NCBI GenBank assembly: GCA_964035575.1
Contig: OZ037894.1
Coordinates: 992,001 to 1,056,000, forward strand
From: Rhynchopus sp. YZ270_cl-10
Taxonomy: Eukaryota > Euglenozoa > Diplonemea > Diplonemida > Diplonemidae
Direction: 5' to 3'
Length of the DNA stretch: 64,000 nucleotides
The notes beneath the pieces were generated by a model. It ran no database searches. It worked only from the letters and a program-made list of their open reading frames with translations, and had not been told where the DNA came from. Positions 1 through 9,605 of the stretch are shown one piece after another; position 1 is the first letter of the stretch, and each line of letters starts with the position of its first letter. The position numbers and the translations under genes are program-made.

Positions 1-1818
1 GACGAATCGTTCCGCAACATGTCTGAGAGCTTGGCCGAGTCTGTGAGGAAGCAGAGTCTGCTCACCATGCATACAACCATTGACAGCCAGTTCCAGTCCT
101 TGATTAAGTTCAGCACAACACTGGACCTGTTCAACGTGAAGGCACAGGTGATTGCACGCATTCCGTTTGACATCAACTTGATGGACTTTGATCCAAGGTC
201 ACTGGTGCTGCTGGTGGACAGGGAGTTTCCGTACAAGGTGCTGTTCTCGTCAGATGAGAATCAGCAGGAGAACAGGGCGTCACTGGCAGCATGGTCTGGG
301 GCGAATTTGACAAGCATACCTGTCCAGGGCAGTGTGTCTGCTGTGCTGGCGAAGGTTCTGGAGGCATCGCCTGGATGGGGAGACATCACCACTGTGCCAC
401 GTGAAAAAGACACTGTGAAGCTCACAGCAGATGGGAAGGCAATCAGTGCGAACTTGAAAGCAGTGGATTCAAGGGACAGACGTACAAACGGGTTTTCGCA
501 CAAGCAGCTGCACTGGCTCCTGATCTACATCACGCCTGACGACCTCATCCTGAGCGAGTCGAAGGCTGCGCTTGACGAGTCGCTGGACCTGTCGATCCTG
601 ATCGGTGTCGTCACGATTGTGGTGACTATGGCGTGCTCTGTTGTGATTGCATCCCCGTTGGTGCGACTTGCAAGCAACATGGAACACGTGCGTGTGATGA
701 ACATGGCAGCTATTGTTCCACAGTCAGGCGGCATTCTGCTTGAGATGTCGGCACTGTCGATGGGGTTCACACACATGTGTGACATGCTTGTGGAGTACAG
801 AGCCTTCTTGCCGAAGACTGTGCTTGCAGTCTCCGAGGACGAGGACGACGAGGATCTGGGCACTCTTACAGAATCCGTATCGGTTTCCAGGGCAGGAGCT
901 TCGTCGAGCAGGGGTTCGAAGGATTCGAAGAAGAGCTTGTCGAGCATGCATGTAAAGACTAACATCGCGCAGTTCACTCTGAAGCTGAATACCCTTCGTG
1001 GAGCTGTGCTGGTGGTGAGTATAAAGCCGAAGCAGGGTGCGTCCACAGATGAACAGGGAAAGAAGTTCAGCGACGTTGTTGCGCAAATCGAGCTAATTAT
1101 TTCAACCACGGGAGTGACCCTGCACACGTTCAATGCGTTTGCCCCGAACCAACTTGCCCTGTCTGCTGGGATGGCCAGAACCACAAGTGCCGCACACGAG
1201 AAGATTGCAAGGGTAATGATGGCAATCAGCTCTGCCTGCGGATCTTCTGTGACCGTCGCCGCCAACTCTGGCAAATTCGTGTGTGGAAACGTCGGGACAA
1301 ACCTGACCCGTGGGTTTGGTGTGATGGGTAGTGCTATGGAAAGCGTTGCACAGCTCCTGAGAAGTGCTGAGTTCTTGACTGAGAAGTCTGGCGAGAACCT
1401 GCGAGTGGTGGGCAGTGACTTTTACGAGAGGTCGAAGGCAGGGTACACCACTCGTCCGTTGGACATCCTGGTGTCAGTGAGTGGCAGTGGGGTGGTGACG
1501 TCTGAGATTGTGTACCACTTGATTGCTGAGCAGAAGGTGGCGGAAGAGGAGTGGATGTACCAGCTGGAGAGTATTGAAAATATGGAGGGCAAGAAACAGC
1601 CAGTGAACACCTGCTTCACAAGTATCAAGGAAGAAGGCACTGTTGGTGTTCACATCCAGGAATGCCTGAAGACATTCGACAGTTTAGACAAGCTGGACCA
1701 GGCAATCCTCAACTCACTGAAGGGCGTATCTGATTGTGTTAGGCTTCCGACTTATAGCGTGTCGCTACTGCAGGTGGGCACAGCAGCAGAGTGGGTCACA
1801 AACAATAAGACCCTGTGA
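1..1818 (+). CDS. Receptor with cyclase-like domain, copy 1 (3' part only)
   Basis: The frame is open from the first base, so the N-terminus lies upstream of the window. The 605 visible residues are nearly identical to the C-terminal half of the complete gene at 5624-9019. They hold an extracytoplasmic segment (about 20-170), one membrane span (about 193-216), an acidic Ser-rich linker (about 270-310) and a class III cyclase-like domain (about 315-470). Differences from copy 2 are concentrated in the Ser linker (near 855-930) and near 1365-1450. The near identity indicates recent tandem duplication or gene conversion. The cyclase-like strand that normally carries the first metal-binding Asp reads AVLVVSIKPK, without it, so catalysis is doubtful and a ligand-sensing or scaffold role is more likely. 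The stop is TGA at 1816-1818. Confidence 0.85.
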   Translation, partial: DESFRNMSESLAESVRKQSLLTMHTTIDSQFQSLIKFSTTLDLFNVKAQVIARIPFDINLMDFDPRSLVLLVDREFPYKVLFSSDENQQENRASLAAWSGANLTSIPVQGSVSAVLAKVLEASPGWGDITTVPREKDTVKLTADGKAISANLKAVDSRDRRTNGFSHKQLHWLLIYITPDDLILSESKAALDESLDLSILIGVVTIVVTMACSVVIASPLVRLASNMEHVRVMNMAAIVPQSGGILLEMSALSMGFTHMCDMLVEYRAFLPKTVLAVSEDEDDEDLGTLTESVSVSRAGASSSRGSKDSKKSLSSMHVKTNIAQFTLKLNTLRGAVLVVSIKPKQGASTDEQGKKFSDVVAQIELIISTTGVTLHTFNAFAPNQLALSAGMARTTSAAHEKIARVMMAISSACGSSVTVAANSGKFVCGNVGTNLTRGFGVMGSAMESVAQLLRSAEFLTEKSGENLRVVGSDFYERSKAGYTTRPLDILVSVSGSGVVTSEIVYHLIAEQKVAEEEWMYQLESIENMEGKKQPVNTCFTSIKEEGTVGVHIQECLKTFDSLDKLDQAILNSLKGVSDCVRLPTYSVSLLQVGTAAEWVTNNKTL

Positions 1819-2029
1819 AGGTGAAGTGACACTGAACAGTTTTGAACGCATGATTCATGAGGTTGCTTACCATACTCACCTCACGCAATTCTTTTCATTT
1901 TCAAACACCAATTGAGACCAGTCTTTCCAAGGATCGTACCCCCCTCCTTGGAGTTCTGGTTGCGTACCGAGGTACACTGTTTTTTTCACGATTTGTATTT
2001 CAGCTTTTATTTATTTATTTACTTGCCAT

Positions 2030-2664
2030 CAGGGTATTAGTTAGCTTTTTTTTCCCCAGCCAAATTCTGGTTATCTGGTTTTTTCCCTCCCCCAGCAGGA
2101 ATCGCTATTTTTCTTGTGGTCTGCCAAAAAAAAGGGTCAACAAAAAATTTTCCGCGCTCCGCGCGAAAAGGTCCGTTCATTTCGCGTCAAAACGTGATGA
2201 CGTGGGATGGTAACGTACTTCAAGAACCAAACTAACCTGCACTGAGCTCTCTCTAGCAACAAAACCTTCCCTTAGTACAAGAAGAAACGGTGGTCATGGC
2301 ATCAAAACTGTTCTGGCGAAGCCACGGTACGCAACATTTCAAAAATTGTGATATAAAATCGAACATTTTTACAGCCAAACCATGGCATGGTAGGGCTACT
2401 GCGCATAATTTTTGGCTGCGCCACAGGCGCAGCCACGGTACGCTACTTTTTTATGATCGCCGATCCCTTATTCTCGCTCGATATGAGGAGGTTGGGCTGC
2501 TGGGGGGGTGGGTGGGAACCGAACTTCCTTCGGGCCCCTGGCCAAAAAAAAAAATTTTTTTTTTGAAAAATCCCGAATCTCGTTTTTTTTTTTTTTTCTC
2601 GAATAACCAGAATTGGGGAATTCTGGTTTTCAAAACCAGAATTTGTACGGTAACTAATACCCTG
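2030..2664. mobile_element. Non-autonomous hAT-type DNA transposon
   Basis: This 635-bp element has perfect 14-bp terminal inverted repeats beginning CAGGGTATTAGTTA. It is flanked by an 8-bp target duplication CTTGCCAT at 2022-2029 and 2665-2672. The second receptor spacer carries the uninterrupted site (near 9222-9232). An 8-bp duplication with CAGGG termini is the hAT signature. There is no transposase frame. An internal stretch (2310-2450) matches the reverse complement of 4300-4415 inside another insertion. Confidence 0.9.
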
Positions 2665-2717
2665 CTTGCCATATCGTGAGATTAGTGTTCTTATTCATTT
2701 TTCTTCTTCTTTTCTTT

Positions 2718-2752
2718 AAAGATGACTTAGTACAAGAAAGTTAGGTTTCTCG
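2718..2752 (+). repeat. Hairpin family A copy, 35-bp insertion
   Basis: This divergent copy of family A (compare 17651-17700) is present here and absent from the otherwise matching spacer of unit 2 near 9268. It is flanked by TTCTTT at 2712-2717 and 2753-2758. The direct repeat could be a 6-bp target duplication, although the pyrimidine-rich context leaves slippage possible. Confidence 0.6.
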
Positions 2753-3256
2753 TTCTTTTCCCAGCTCTTATTACACCATCCTTTAATGCTTGCTGCTCAG
2801 GCAAGTATATGAGTTTTGTTTTCTTTTGGCATTTTTCGCAGTGTCACGGAAACTGCACATAGTAAGAACCAACGAAAAATCTGAAAAACGATTTGTTTTC
2901 TTTTCTATGAGCACGACCGAGCTGTGTCTCAGCATGTTTCAACGACTCTTTCTTTTCAGAAGAGAGTCTTTTTTTTGTCCTTACCACGCAAAGCAAGGGG
3001 GAAGGGTTCGTTTGTTGTCGAATTCACTTTGCGTTGACCTTTTTGACTGCAGGGATGCGTTGAACCAAAATATTAGTAGTACCATTTTTTTTGTTCTTTT
3101 TTTGTACCGACATATACCCATTCACAGCCAACGTACATTGCGGTAAACGGTACATTTGTGATATTTTAGTGCTTTGTCAAGCTTTCATTGATTAGTTGTG
3201 GATAAAAAGTTTGTTCGTTTTTTCTTTTTTTTTTTTTGCTCACGTATCACGTGAAC

Positions 3257-3872
3257 CAGGGTCCTAGCTTGGTTTTGAAAAAAAATGCCAAATCTGGGTC
3301 AGAATTTTTTTTTTGGGTCAGCAGAGGTTTTGGGCCTTGGGGGGCTTGTCTTGGCTTTTTTGGGTTTTCCGAGCTCTACCCTCACTGTGGTGGGGTCATT
3401 TCAGAAAAATGGACAAGTTCTTGACTGATACAAATTTTGGCCACTACGACTAGTGAGTTGCTCACAACGTTAAATGTAACGCCACTATAACCATAAAAAT
3501 CACTCCCCGTTCATAGATCGCCCAACACAAAATATATAAAATGGCGCCGCAGGCGAAAAAAATTAGGGTACGGTGTAAAAATGTAGCTTTTTACACCACA
3601 GAGTCACTGTACGAACCCTTTTTTGCGGAGCAAAAAAGGAAAAATGGCGCCGCAGGCAAAAAAAATTGGGTCCAGCCCTGGACGGTGCCGGATTTTTTTG
3701 TCAATATTTTTTTCTTACCCCAGAAAAGGTGGTGGGCCCCCCAAAGAGGGGAAAAAAATCAGAATTTCCCAATTTCCAAATTAATTAATTCCCTTTTTTT
3801 TTTTTTTTCGTGGGTCGCGACCCAGGCACTTGGGTCAGCTTGACCCACTGACCCAGGCAAGCTAGGACTCTG
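3257..3872. mobile_element. Second non-autonomous hAT-type transposon
   Basis: This 616-bp insertion has 15-bp terminal inverted repeats (CAGGGTCCTAGCTTG on the left, 14 of 15 matching on the right). It is flanked by the 8-bp duplication ACGTGAAC at 3249-3256 and 3873-3880. Unit 2 has the empty site near 10273-10288 with one base different. It has no coding capacity and long A and T runs. The termini differ from those of the element at 2030, so it is another hAT subfamily. Confidence 0.88.
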
Positions 3873-4074
3873 ACGTGAACTACACCTCTGCAAAACTTAA
3901 GTCTGTAACACCTCCCAGAGACCGTACAATGGCGTGGTTAAAAACTTTACGCTGTGACCACGCCACACAAGCGGGTGCTTTCTAGCATTTTGCAAATCGA
4001 TGTTACTCCTTTTCATGATTTAGTCTGATTTTTATTGAATTTTAACTTGATTGTATTATGTGGACACCTGAGGA

Positions 4075-4813
4075 CAGTGCTGTCGTGCCTGATCAGGCTG
4101 GTCCGCCCTCCTGCCCTACCAGGATTTTTTTATTTTATTTTATTTTATTTTTTTGAGGAGGGGTTCGGCAGGCATTTTGCTAACCATCGTTACGAGTTTT
4201 TGGTGGTTTTTTTCTCATCGTTTCATCGACCGTGGGAGACCAGAACGCGACTCAATTGGTCAAACGCCGAAGGCAAAGGAAGCATGCAGCATGGCGGAAG
4301 AAAAAAAAGTAGCGTACCGTGCGCCTGCGGCGCAAGCTTGCAATGCACCCTTCCCATGACATAGTTTGGCTGTAAAAATGTGCAATGTTGCGTACCGTGG
4401 CTTCGCCAGAAATTTTGGTTTTTAGAAAAATACGTAAGTAAACTTTACGGAAACTGACGAATTACGAACGACAGCGCTACTTTATGGCAACATTTTTTAG
4501 AAATACCGTGGCTTCGCCTGGAACCTTTGGTTGCCGTGGTTCTTTTATAGATCTACTGAGGTTACTGATACGACAGCTGACACCCACTACGCTTGTGGTT
4601 CACCCTCCCCACCCGCCTTTCACGATTTTGTGCATCAGAGGGGAGAAAGAGCCTCACCTTCTTGCACTGGCAGGGAGTCTCGCGCGCGAAGCGCGCGCAG
4701 CGACCGCTTTTACGGGGGGAAAGCTCGGGACCTTTTTTTGCGGGGTTTTTTTTGGCCTGCCCTACCAGCGCCCTACCTATTAAATTTTTTTTCAAAACTC
4801 AGCGACAGCACTG
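4075..4813. mobile_element. Non-autonomous DNA transposon with CAGTG termini
   Basis: This 739-bp insertion has 11-bp perfect terminal inverted repeats CAGTGCTGTCG. A short AGGA duplication lies at 4071-4074 and 4814-4817, and unit 2 has the uninterrupted sequence near 10481-10492. CAGTG ends with a 4-bp duplication resemble the CMC/Chapaev group, but the assignment is tentative. The element landed inside an antisense copy of hairpin family B. Its segment 4300-4415 is an inverted match to 2310-2450. Confidence 0.8.
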
Positions 4814-4817
4814 AGGA

Positions 4818-5623
4818 TGAGCTCCAGTATTCATTTTTTACCGGCCCTCCCCTGTGTAATTCTAAAAAGATATGAGGCAGCGCTGCAGGAAAGCAAACGG
4901 ATTGAAAAATAAAGAGCTTGTTCTTTGAGTATGTAGGCTTTATTATTTGTACGATGCTGATTCTTCACCAGTGGGCGGCTGGGCATCCAGGGGTCTTTCG
5001 TGGCACTTCCAGAAACCCTGTAAGATCTTGGCTTGAGGGGAAAAGAAAAGTGCTGGTATGGCTAACCCTGGGAAACGAAGGTGGTCACACCTGCCTATGC
5101 TCATTGGTGGGTCAGTGGTACACAGTACAAACGATAGAGCGGCCGTTTTTTATTTATTTATTTCCTGCCACCTTTTGCCCCCTTTTTTGGGCAAGGATGG
5201 AAGGACTCGTACAAAGCACGAAACCTCCTTCATCAAGATTTTCACATTTTAACACATTTTCTCCTCTCTTCTCCTCCCCCTCCCCGTGCGTAAACTTATT
5301 CTTTCGTAGTTGGTGAACAATTTTATTGTTTTACAGCACAGCTCCAAAAAGTTGCTCTGAAGGGTCTCTTGCTTTCCTCTGCTTTGTACCTCGGAGGCGA
5401 AAGTAAGAATGCAGCCTGCCACAAGGAGTCCAGCAGCTGATATATTACAGTCAGGAAAATGTGGGTCAAGTGAAGTATGCTCATTTTATTGAACGCTTTA
5501 TTACTGGAAGCACAACTCAAAAAAAATATAAAAAAAGAGAACAACTATTTTTTGAGGTTGGACCCAGTCAGTCCCCACGTCCCACTGCATCTGTTCACAA
5601 ACATACAGATAACACAAAGACAC
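4818..5623. other. Spacer upstream of the complete receptor gene
   Basis: The block 4928-5345 is nearly identical to 10969-11420 in the second unit and is probably the regulatory and trans-splice region of the receptor genes. Bases 4835-4927 do not match unit 2. A pyrimidine-rich stretch followed by AG (near 5546-5570) precedes the start codon. No other gene is visible. Confidence 0.5.
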
Positions 5624-8600
5624 ATGATCGTGCACACAATGCAGAAGTTCTGTTTGCTGTTGATGATGACACACGCAGCACGCGGTGAATGGTACGATGG
5701 GAGGTGTGTGGGTGTGGAGTTCCCAGTGAACGGGACATCGTCGAGGCTAAACCATTACGGGCCCACCCTTGCGTGTCCTTCTGCTGCAGAATTCTTGGCG
5801 AGGAACCCGAACGTCGACCTGAACTGGCGTGCCTCGCTGGTGGGATCGGAGGCAGGTTTGCTTACTTCAAGCAAGGGAGTTGCCTTCCTCGAGACGATGG
5901 CTGCAGGGAGCACTTCAGCGGAGGTTGTGTCGCTGGACGCTCCTTGGGTGGGGCCTGCGATTGACTACTTGGAGACACTGAACTTCCTCGACACAAAGCA
6001 TATGAGGAAGAAGTACATCGAGGTGTCGCCGACAGGTGACGTTCTTGGGATTCCGTACAAAGGGAACCAGCTGCAGTTCTTCTTCAGGAAAGATCTGTTC
6101 AAGAGGCACGGCTTGGAGTACCCCGACAAGTCGATTGAGCAGTTCAACCGTGTGATGATGGAATTGCAGACGAAGGAGAGGGCATACCGGAGAAGCCAAG
6201 GAGACCCGAATGCAGACAAGTTCTACGCTTTGGGGATTGCAGCAGGGACGTCGGCCAACAGAATTACGTTTACGCTGCTGACACTGCTGACGACGATGAA
6301 CGGCCCTGGTATCGTCACCGACAAAGGGCACGTTGTGGTGAACAACCCGACAACGATACAGATACTCGAGATGTGGAAGGGATGGCATGGGACTCTTATG
6401 GATCCAGAGAATCTGCAGCTGAACACGTACACAATGAGAAACGCCCTGTTCAGAGAAGGCTACGTAGGTGCTGGGCTCATGTGGGTTCACAACTCCAAAA
6501 ATATGTACGAAATGGTAGCTTCGAAAGGTTTTGACATTGGGTCTGGTCCTGTCCCTGGACCACACGGTGCCGGCTGCTCGGGGCACTGGGTGCGTTCGAT
6601 CAGCATCCACACACGTGACAAGGCTGCTGCTCGGGATTTGCTGACGATTGCGGCCACGCAAGCAGAGCTGAGTTATCAGCAGAACGTGTCATGGCACCAA
6701 GATTACACATCTTACATCACTCGTAGCGACCCCGTGCTGTGGAAAATCTACTGCACGAAAAACCCAATTATCTGTGAGAGCGCTGAGAAGTATCCAGAGT
6801 TTTGGGAGAGGATTGTGCACAGGCCGAGCAGGGGGACTGGACCGCAGTACTCGAAGTGCACTGGAATCATCTTCGAGAACGTGTGGAAGTTCTTCCGGAA
6901 CGAGATAACATCTGCTGAGTGTGCGGCGGGCATGGAAAAAGAACTGCAGGTGGCACTTGGCTTCCTTGACCTGAAGGAGCTGGAGGGGGACGAAAGCGTA
7001 TGGACGTCTTCTCGGATTGCACTTACGGTTGTCGTTGTTGTGTGCAGTCTTCTCTTCATCGGGATGATTGGGGCGATTGTGATGCAGGTGCGGAGCATGC
7101 GGAAGCCGAGTGGGTGCAGCGTGCCGATCAGTGTCTTGCTTGGACTCATCATGACTGCGATGCTCAGTGTTGCGTTGGGTGTGATCATCAGCAAAAATGA
7201 CGAATCGTTCCGTAACATGTCTGAAAGCTTGGCCGAGTCTGTGAGGAAGCAGAGTCTGCTCACCATGCACACTACAATCGTCAGCCAGTTCCAGTCCTTG
7301 ATTAAGTTCAGCACAACACTGGACCTGTTCAACGTGAAGGCACAAGTGATTGCACGTATTCCGTTTGACATCAACTTGATGGACTTTGATCCAAGGTCAC
7401 TGGTGCTGCTGGTGGACAGGGAGTTTCCGTACAAGGTGCTGTTCTCGTCAGATGAGAATCAGCAGGAGAACAGGGCGTCACTGGCAGCATGGTCTGGGGC
7501 GAATTTGACAAGCATACCTGTCCAGGGCAGTGTGTCTGCTGTGCTGGCGAAGGTTCTGGAGGCATCGCCTGGATGGGGAGACATCACCACTGTGCCACGT
7601 GAAAAGGACACTGTGAAGCTCACAGCAGATGGGAAGGCAATCAGTGCGAACTTGAAAGCAGTGGATTCAAGGGACACACGTACGAACGGGTTTTCGCACA
7701 AGCAGCTGCACTGGCTCCTGATCTACATCACGCCTGACGACCTCATCCTGAGCGAGTCGAAGGCTGCGCTTGACGAGTCGCTGGACCTGTCGATCCTGAT
7801 CGGTGTCGTCACGATTGTGGTGACCATGGCGTGCTCTGTTGTGATTGCATCCCCGTTGGTGCGACTTGCAAGCAACATGGAGCACGTGCGTGTGATGAAC
7901 ATGGCAGCTATTGTTCCACAGTCGGGCGGCATTCTGCTTGAGATGTCGGCACTGTCGATGGGGTTCACACACATGTGTGACATGCTTGTGGAGTACAGAG
8001 CCTTCTTGCCGAAGACTGTGCTTGCAGTCTCCGAGGACGAGGACGACGAGGATGGGGGCACTATGACAGAATCCGTATCGGTTTCCAGGGCAGGAGCCTC
8101 GTCGAGCAGGGCTTCGGGGGCCAGTTCGAAGAAGAGCTTGTCGAGCATGCATGTAAAGACTAACATCGCGCAGTTCACTCTGAAGCTGAATACCCTTCGT
8201 GGAGCTGTGCTGGTGGTGAGCATAAAGCCGAAGCAGGGTGCGTCCACAGATGAACAGGGAAAGAAGTTCAGCGACGTTGTTGCGCATGTTGAGCAAATTA
8301 TTTCAACCACGGGAGTGACCCTGCACACGTTCAATGCGTTTGCCCCGAACCAACTTGCCCTGTCTGCTGGGATGGCCAGAACCACAAGTGCCGCACACGA
8401 GAAGATTGCAAGGGTAATGATGGCAATCAGCTCTGTCTGCGGATCTTCTGTGACCGTCGCCGCCAACTCTGGGAAGTTCGTGTGTGGAAACGTCGGGACA
8501 AACCTGACCCGTGGGTTTGGTGTGATGGGTAGTGCTATGGAAAGCGTTGCACAGCTCCTGAAAATCGCTGAGTTCTTGACTGAGAAGTCTGGCGAGAACC

Positions 8601-9019
8601 TGCGAGTGGTGGGCAGAGAATTATACGAGAGGTCGAAGGCAGCGTACTCGACTCGTCCGTTGGACATCCTGGTGTCAGTGAGTGGCAGTGGGGTGGTGAC
8701 GTCTGAGATTGTGTACCACTTGATTGCTGAACAGAAGGTGGCGGAAGAGGAGTGGATGTACCAGCTGGAGAGTATTGAAAATACGGAGGGCAAGAAACAG
8801 CCAGTGAACACCTGCTTCACAAGCATCAAGGAAGAAGGCACTGTTGGTGTTCACATCCAGGAATGCTTGAAGACATTCGATAGTTTAGACAAGCTGGACC
8901 AGGCAATCCTCGACTCACTGAAGGGCGTATCTGATTGTGTGAGGCTTCCGAAGCACAGCGTGTCTCTATTGCAGGTGGGCACATCAGTAGAGTGGGCCAA
9001 CAACAATAAGACTCTGTGA
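5624..9019 (+). CDS. Transmembrane receptor: bacterial solute-binding ectodomain plus cyclase-like domain
   Basis: A protein of 1131 residues. The start at 5624 (or 5639) gives a signal peptide around MQKFCLLLMMTHAARG; an in-frame ATG at 5477 would add 49 residues that do not resemble one. Residues about 20-400 resemble bacterial family 1 extracellular solute-binding proteins (UgpB/MalE type), e.g. GIPYKGNQLQFFFRKDLF, MWVHNSKNMYEM and GPVPGPHG. Membrane segments lie at about 462-490, 498-523 and 719-745. Between the last two is a roughly 200-residue extracytoplasmic domain of Cache/CHASE-like layout. After a HAMP-like stretch and an acidic Ser linker comes a class III cyclase-like domain (about 856-1005; VCGNVGTNLTRGFGVMG). 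Its first strand lacks the metal-binding Asp, so it may be inactive. Kinetoplastid receptor cyclases share the idea of a periplasmic-binding-type ectodomain but have one membrane span. The ligand is unknown; a sugar or glycerol phosphate is possible. Confidence 0.85.
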   Translation: MIVHTMQKFCLLLMMTHAARGEWYDGRCVGVEFPVNGTSSRLNHYGPTLACPSAAEFLARNPNVDLNWRASLVGSEAGLLTSSKGVAFLETMAAGSTSAEVVSLDAPWVGPAIDYLETLNFLDTKHMRKKYIEVSPTGDVLGIPYKGNQLQFFFRKDLFKRHGLEYPDKSIEQFNRVMMELQTKERAYRRSQGDPNADKFYALGIAAGTSANRITFTLLTLLTTMNGPGIVTDKGHVVVNNPTTIQILEMWKGWHGTLMDPENLQLNTYTMRNALFREGYVGAGLMWVHNSKNMYEMVASKGFDIGSGPVPGPHGAGCSGHWVRSISIHTRDKAAARDLLTIAATQAELSYQQNVSWHQDYTSYITRSDPVLWKIYCTKNPIICESAEKYPEFWERIVHRPSRGTGPQYSKCTGIIFENVWKFFRNEITSAECAAGMEKELQVALGFLDLKELEGDESVWTSSRIALTVVVVVCSLLFIGMIGAIVMQVRSMRKPSGCSVPISVLLGLIMTAMLSVALGVIISKNDESFRNMSESLAESVRKQSLLTMHTTIVSQFQSLIKFSTTLDLFNVKAQVIARIPFDINLMDFDPRSLVLLVDREFPYKVLFSSDENQQENRASLAAWSGANLTSIPVQGSVSAVLAKVLEASPGWGDITTVPREKDTVKLTADGKAISANLKAVDSRDTRTNGFSHKQLHWLLIYITPDDLILSESKAALDESLDLSILIGVVTIVVTMACSVVIASPLVRLASNMEHVRVMNMAAIVPQSGGILLEMSALSMGFTHMCDMLVEYRAFLPKTVLAVSEDEDDEDGGTMTESVSVSRAGASSSRASGASSKKSLSSMHVKTNIAQFTLKLNTLRGAVLVVSIKPKQGASTDEQGKKFSDVVAHVEQIISTTGVTLHTFNAFAPNQLALSAGMARTTSAAHEKIARVMMAISSVCGSSVTVAANSGKFVCGNVGTNLTRGFGVMGSAMESVAQLLKIAEFLTEKSGENLRVVGRELYERSKAAYSTRPLDILVSVSGSGVVTSEIVYHLIAEQKVAEEEWMYQLESIENTEGKKQPVNTCFTSIKEEGTVGVHIQECLKTFDSLDKLDQAILDSLKGVSDCVRLPKHSVSLLQVGTSVEWANNNKTL

Positions 9020-9605
9020 AGGTGAAGTGACTGAACAGTTTTGAACGCATGATTCATGAGGTTGCTTACCATACTCACCTCACGCAATCCTTTTCATTTT
9101 CAAACACCAATTGAGACCAGTCTTTCCAAGGGTCGGTACCCCCCTCCTTGGTGTGCTGGTTGCGCACCGAGGCACACTGTTTTTTTCACGATTTGTATTT
9201 CAGCTTTTATTTATTTATTTACTTGCCATATCGTGAGATTCGTGTTCTTATTCATTTTTCTTCTTCTTTTCTTTTCCCAGCTCTTATTACACCATCCTTT
9301 AATGCTTGCTGCTCAGGTAAGTATTTGATTTTTGTTTTCTTTTTGGCATTTTTCATGGAAACTGCACATAGTAAGAACCAACGAAAAATCTGAAAAACGA
9401 TTTGTTTTCTTTTCTATGAGCACGACCGAGCTGTGTCTCAGCATGTTTCAACGACTCTTTCTTTTCAGAAGAGAGTCTTTTTTTTGTCCTTACCACGCAA
9501 AGCAAGGGGGAAGGGTTCGTTTGTTGTCGAATTCACTTTGCGTTGACCTTTTTGACTGCAGGGATGCGTTGAACCAAAATAATAGTACCGTTTTTTTTGT
9601 CCTTC

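Larger units (their letters stand above)
1..5345 (+). repeat. Tandem segmental duplication, unit 1 (gene plus spacer)
   Basis: Base 1 onward aligns with base 7200 onward through the 3' part of the gene and the whole spacer, up to about 5345 (matching about 11420). The offset shrinks from about 7200 to 6040 along the spacer because unit 1 carries transposon insertions that unit 2 lacks. The matching spacer parts include the block 4928-5150, which should contain the promoter or trans-splice region of the next gene. Beyond about 11440 the match ends and no third gene follows, so the array ends there. It may extend upstream of the window. Confidence 0.85.

Noticed and set aside
5477-5623. Upstream ATG of the receptor gene
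   Set aside because: Adds 49 residues of Lys/Asn-rich sequence before a good signal peptide, and the acceptor-like AG lies after it.
7723-8841. 372-residue minus-strand frame inside the receptor
   Set aside because: Also present antisense in copy 1 as a pure shadow; no motifs.
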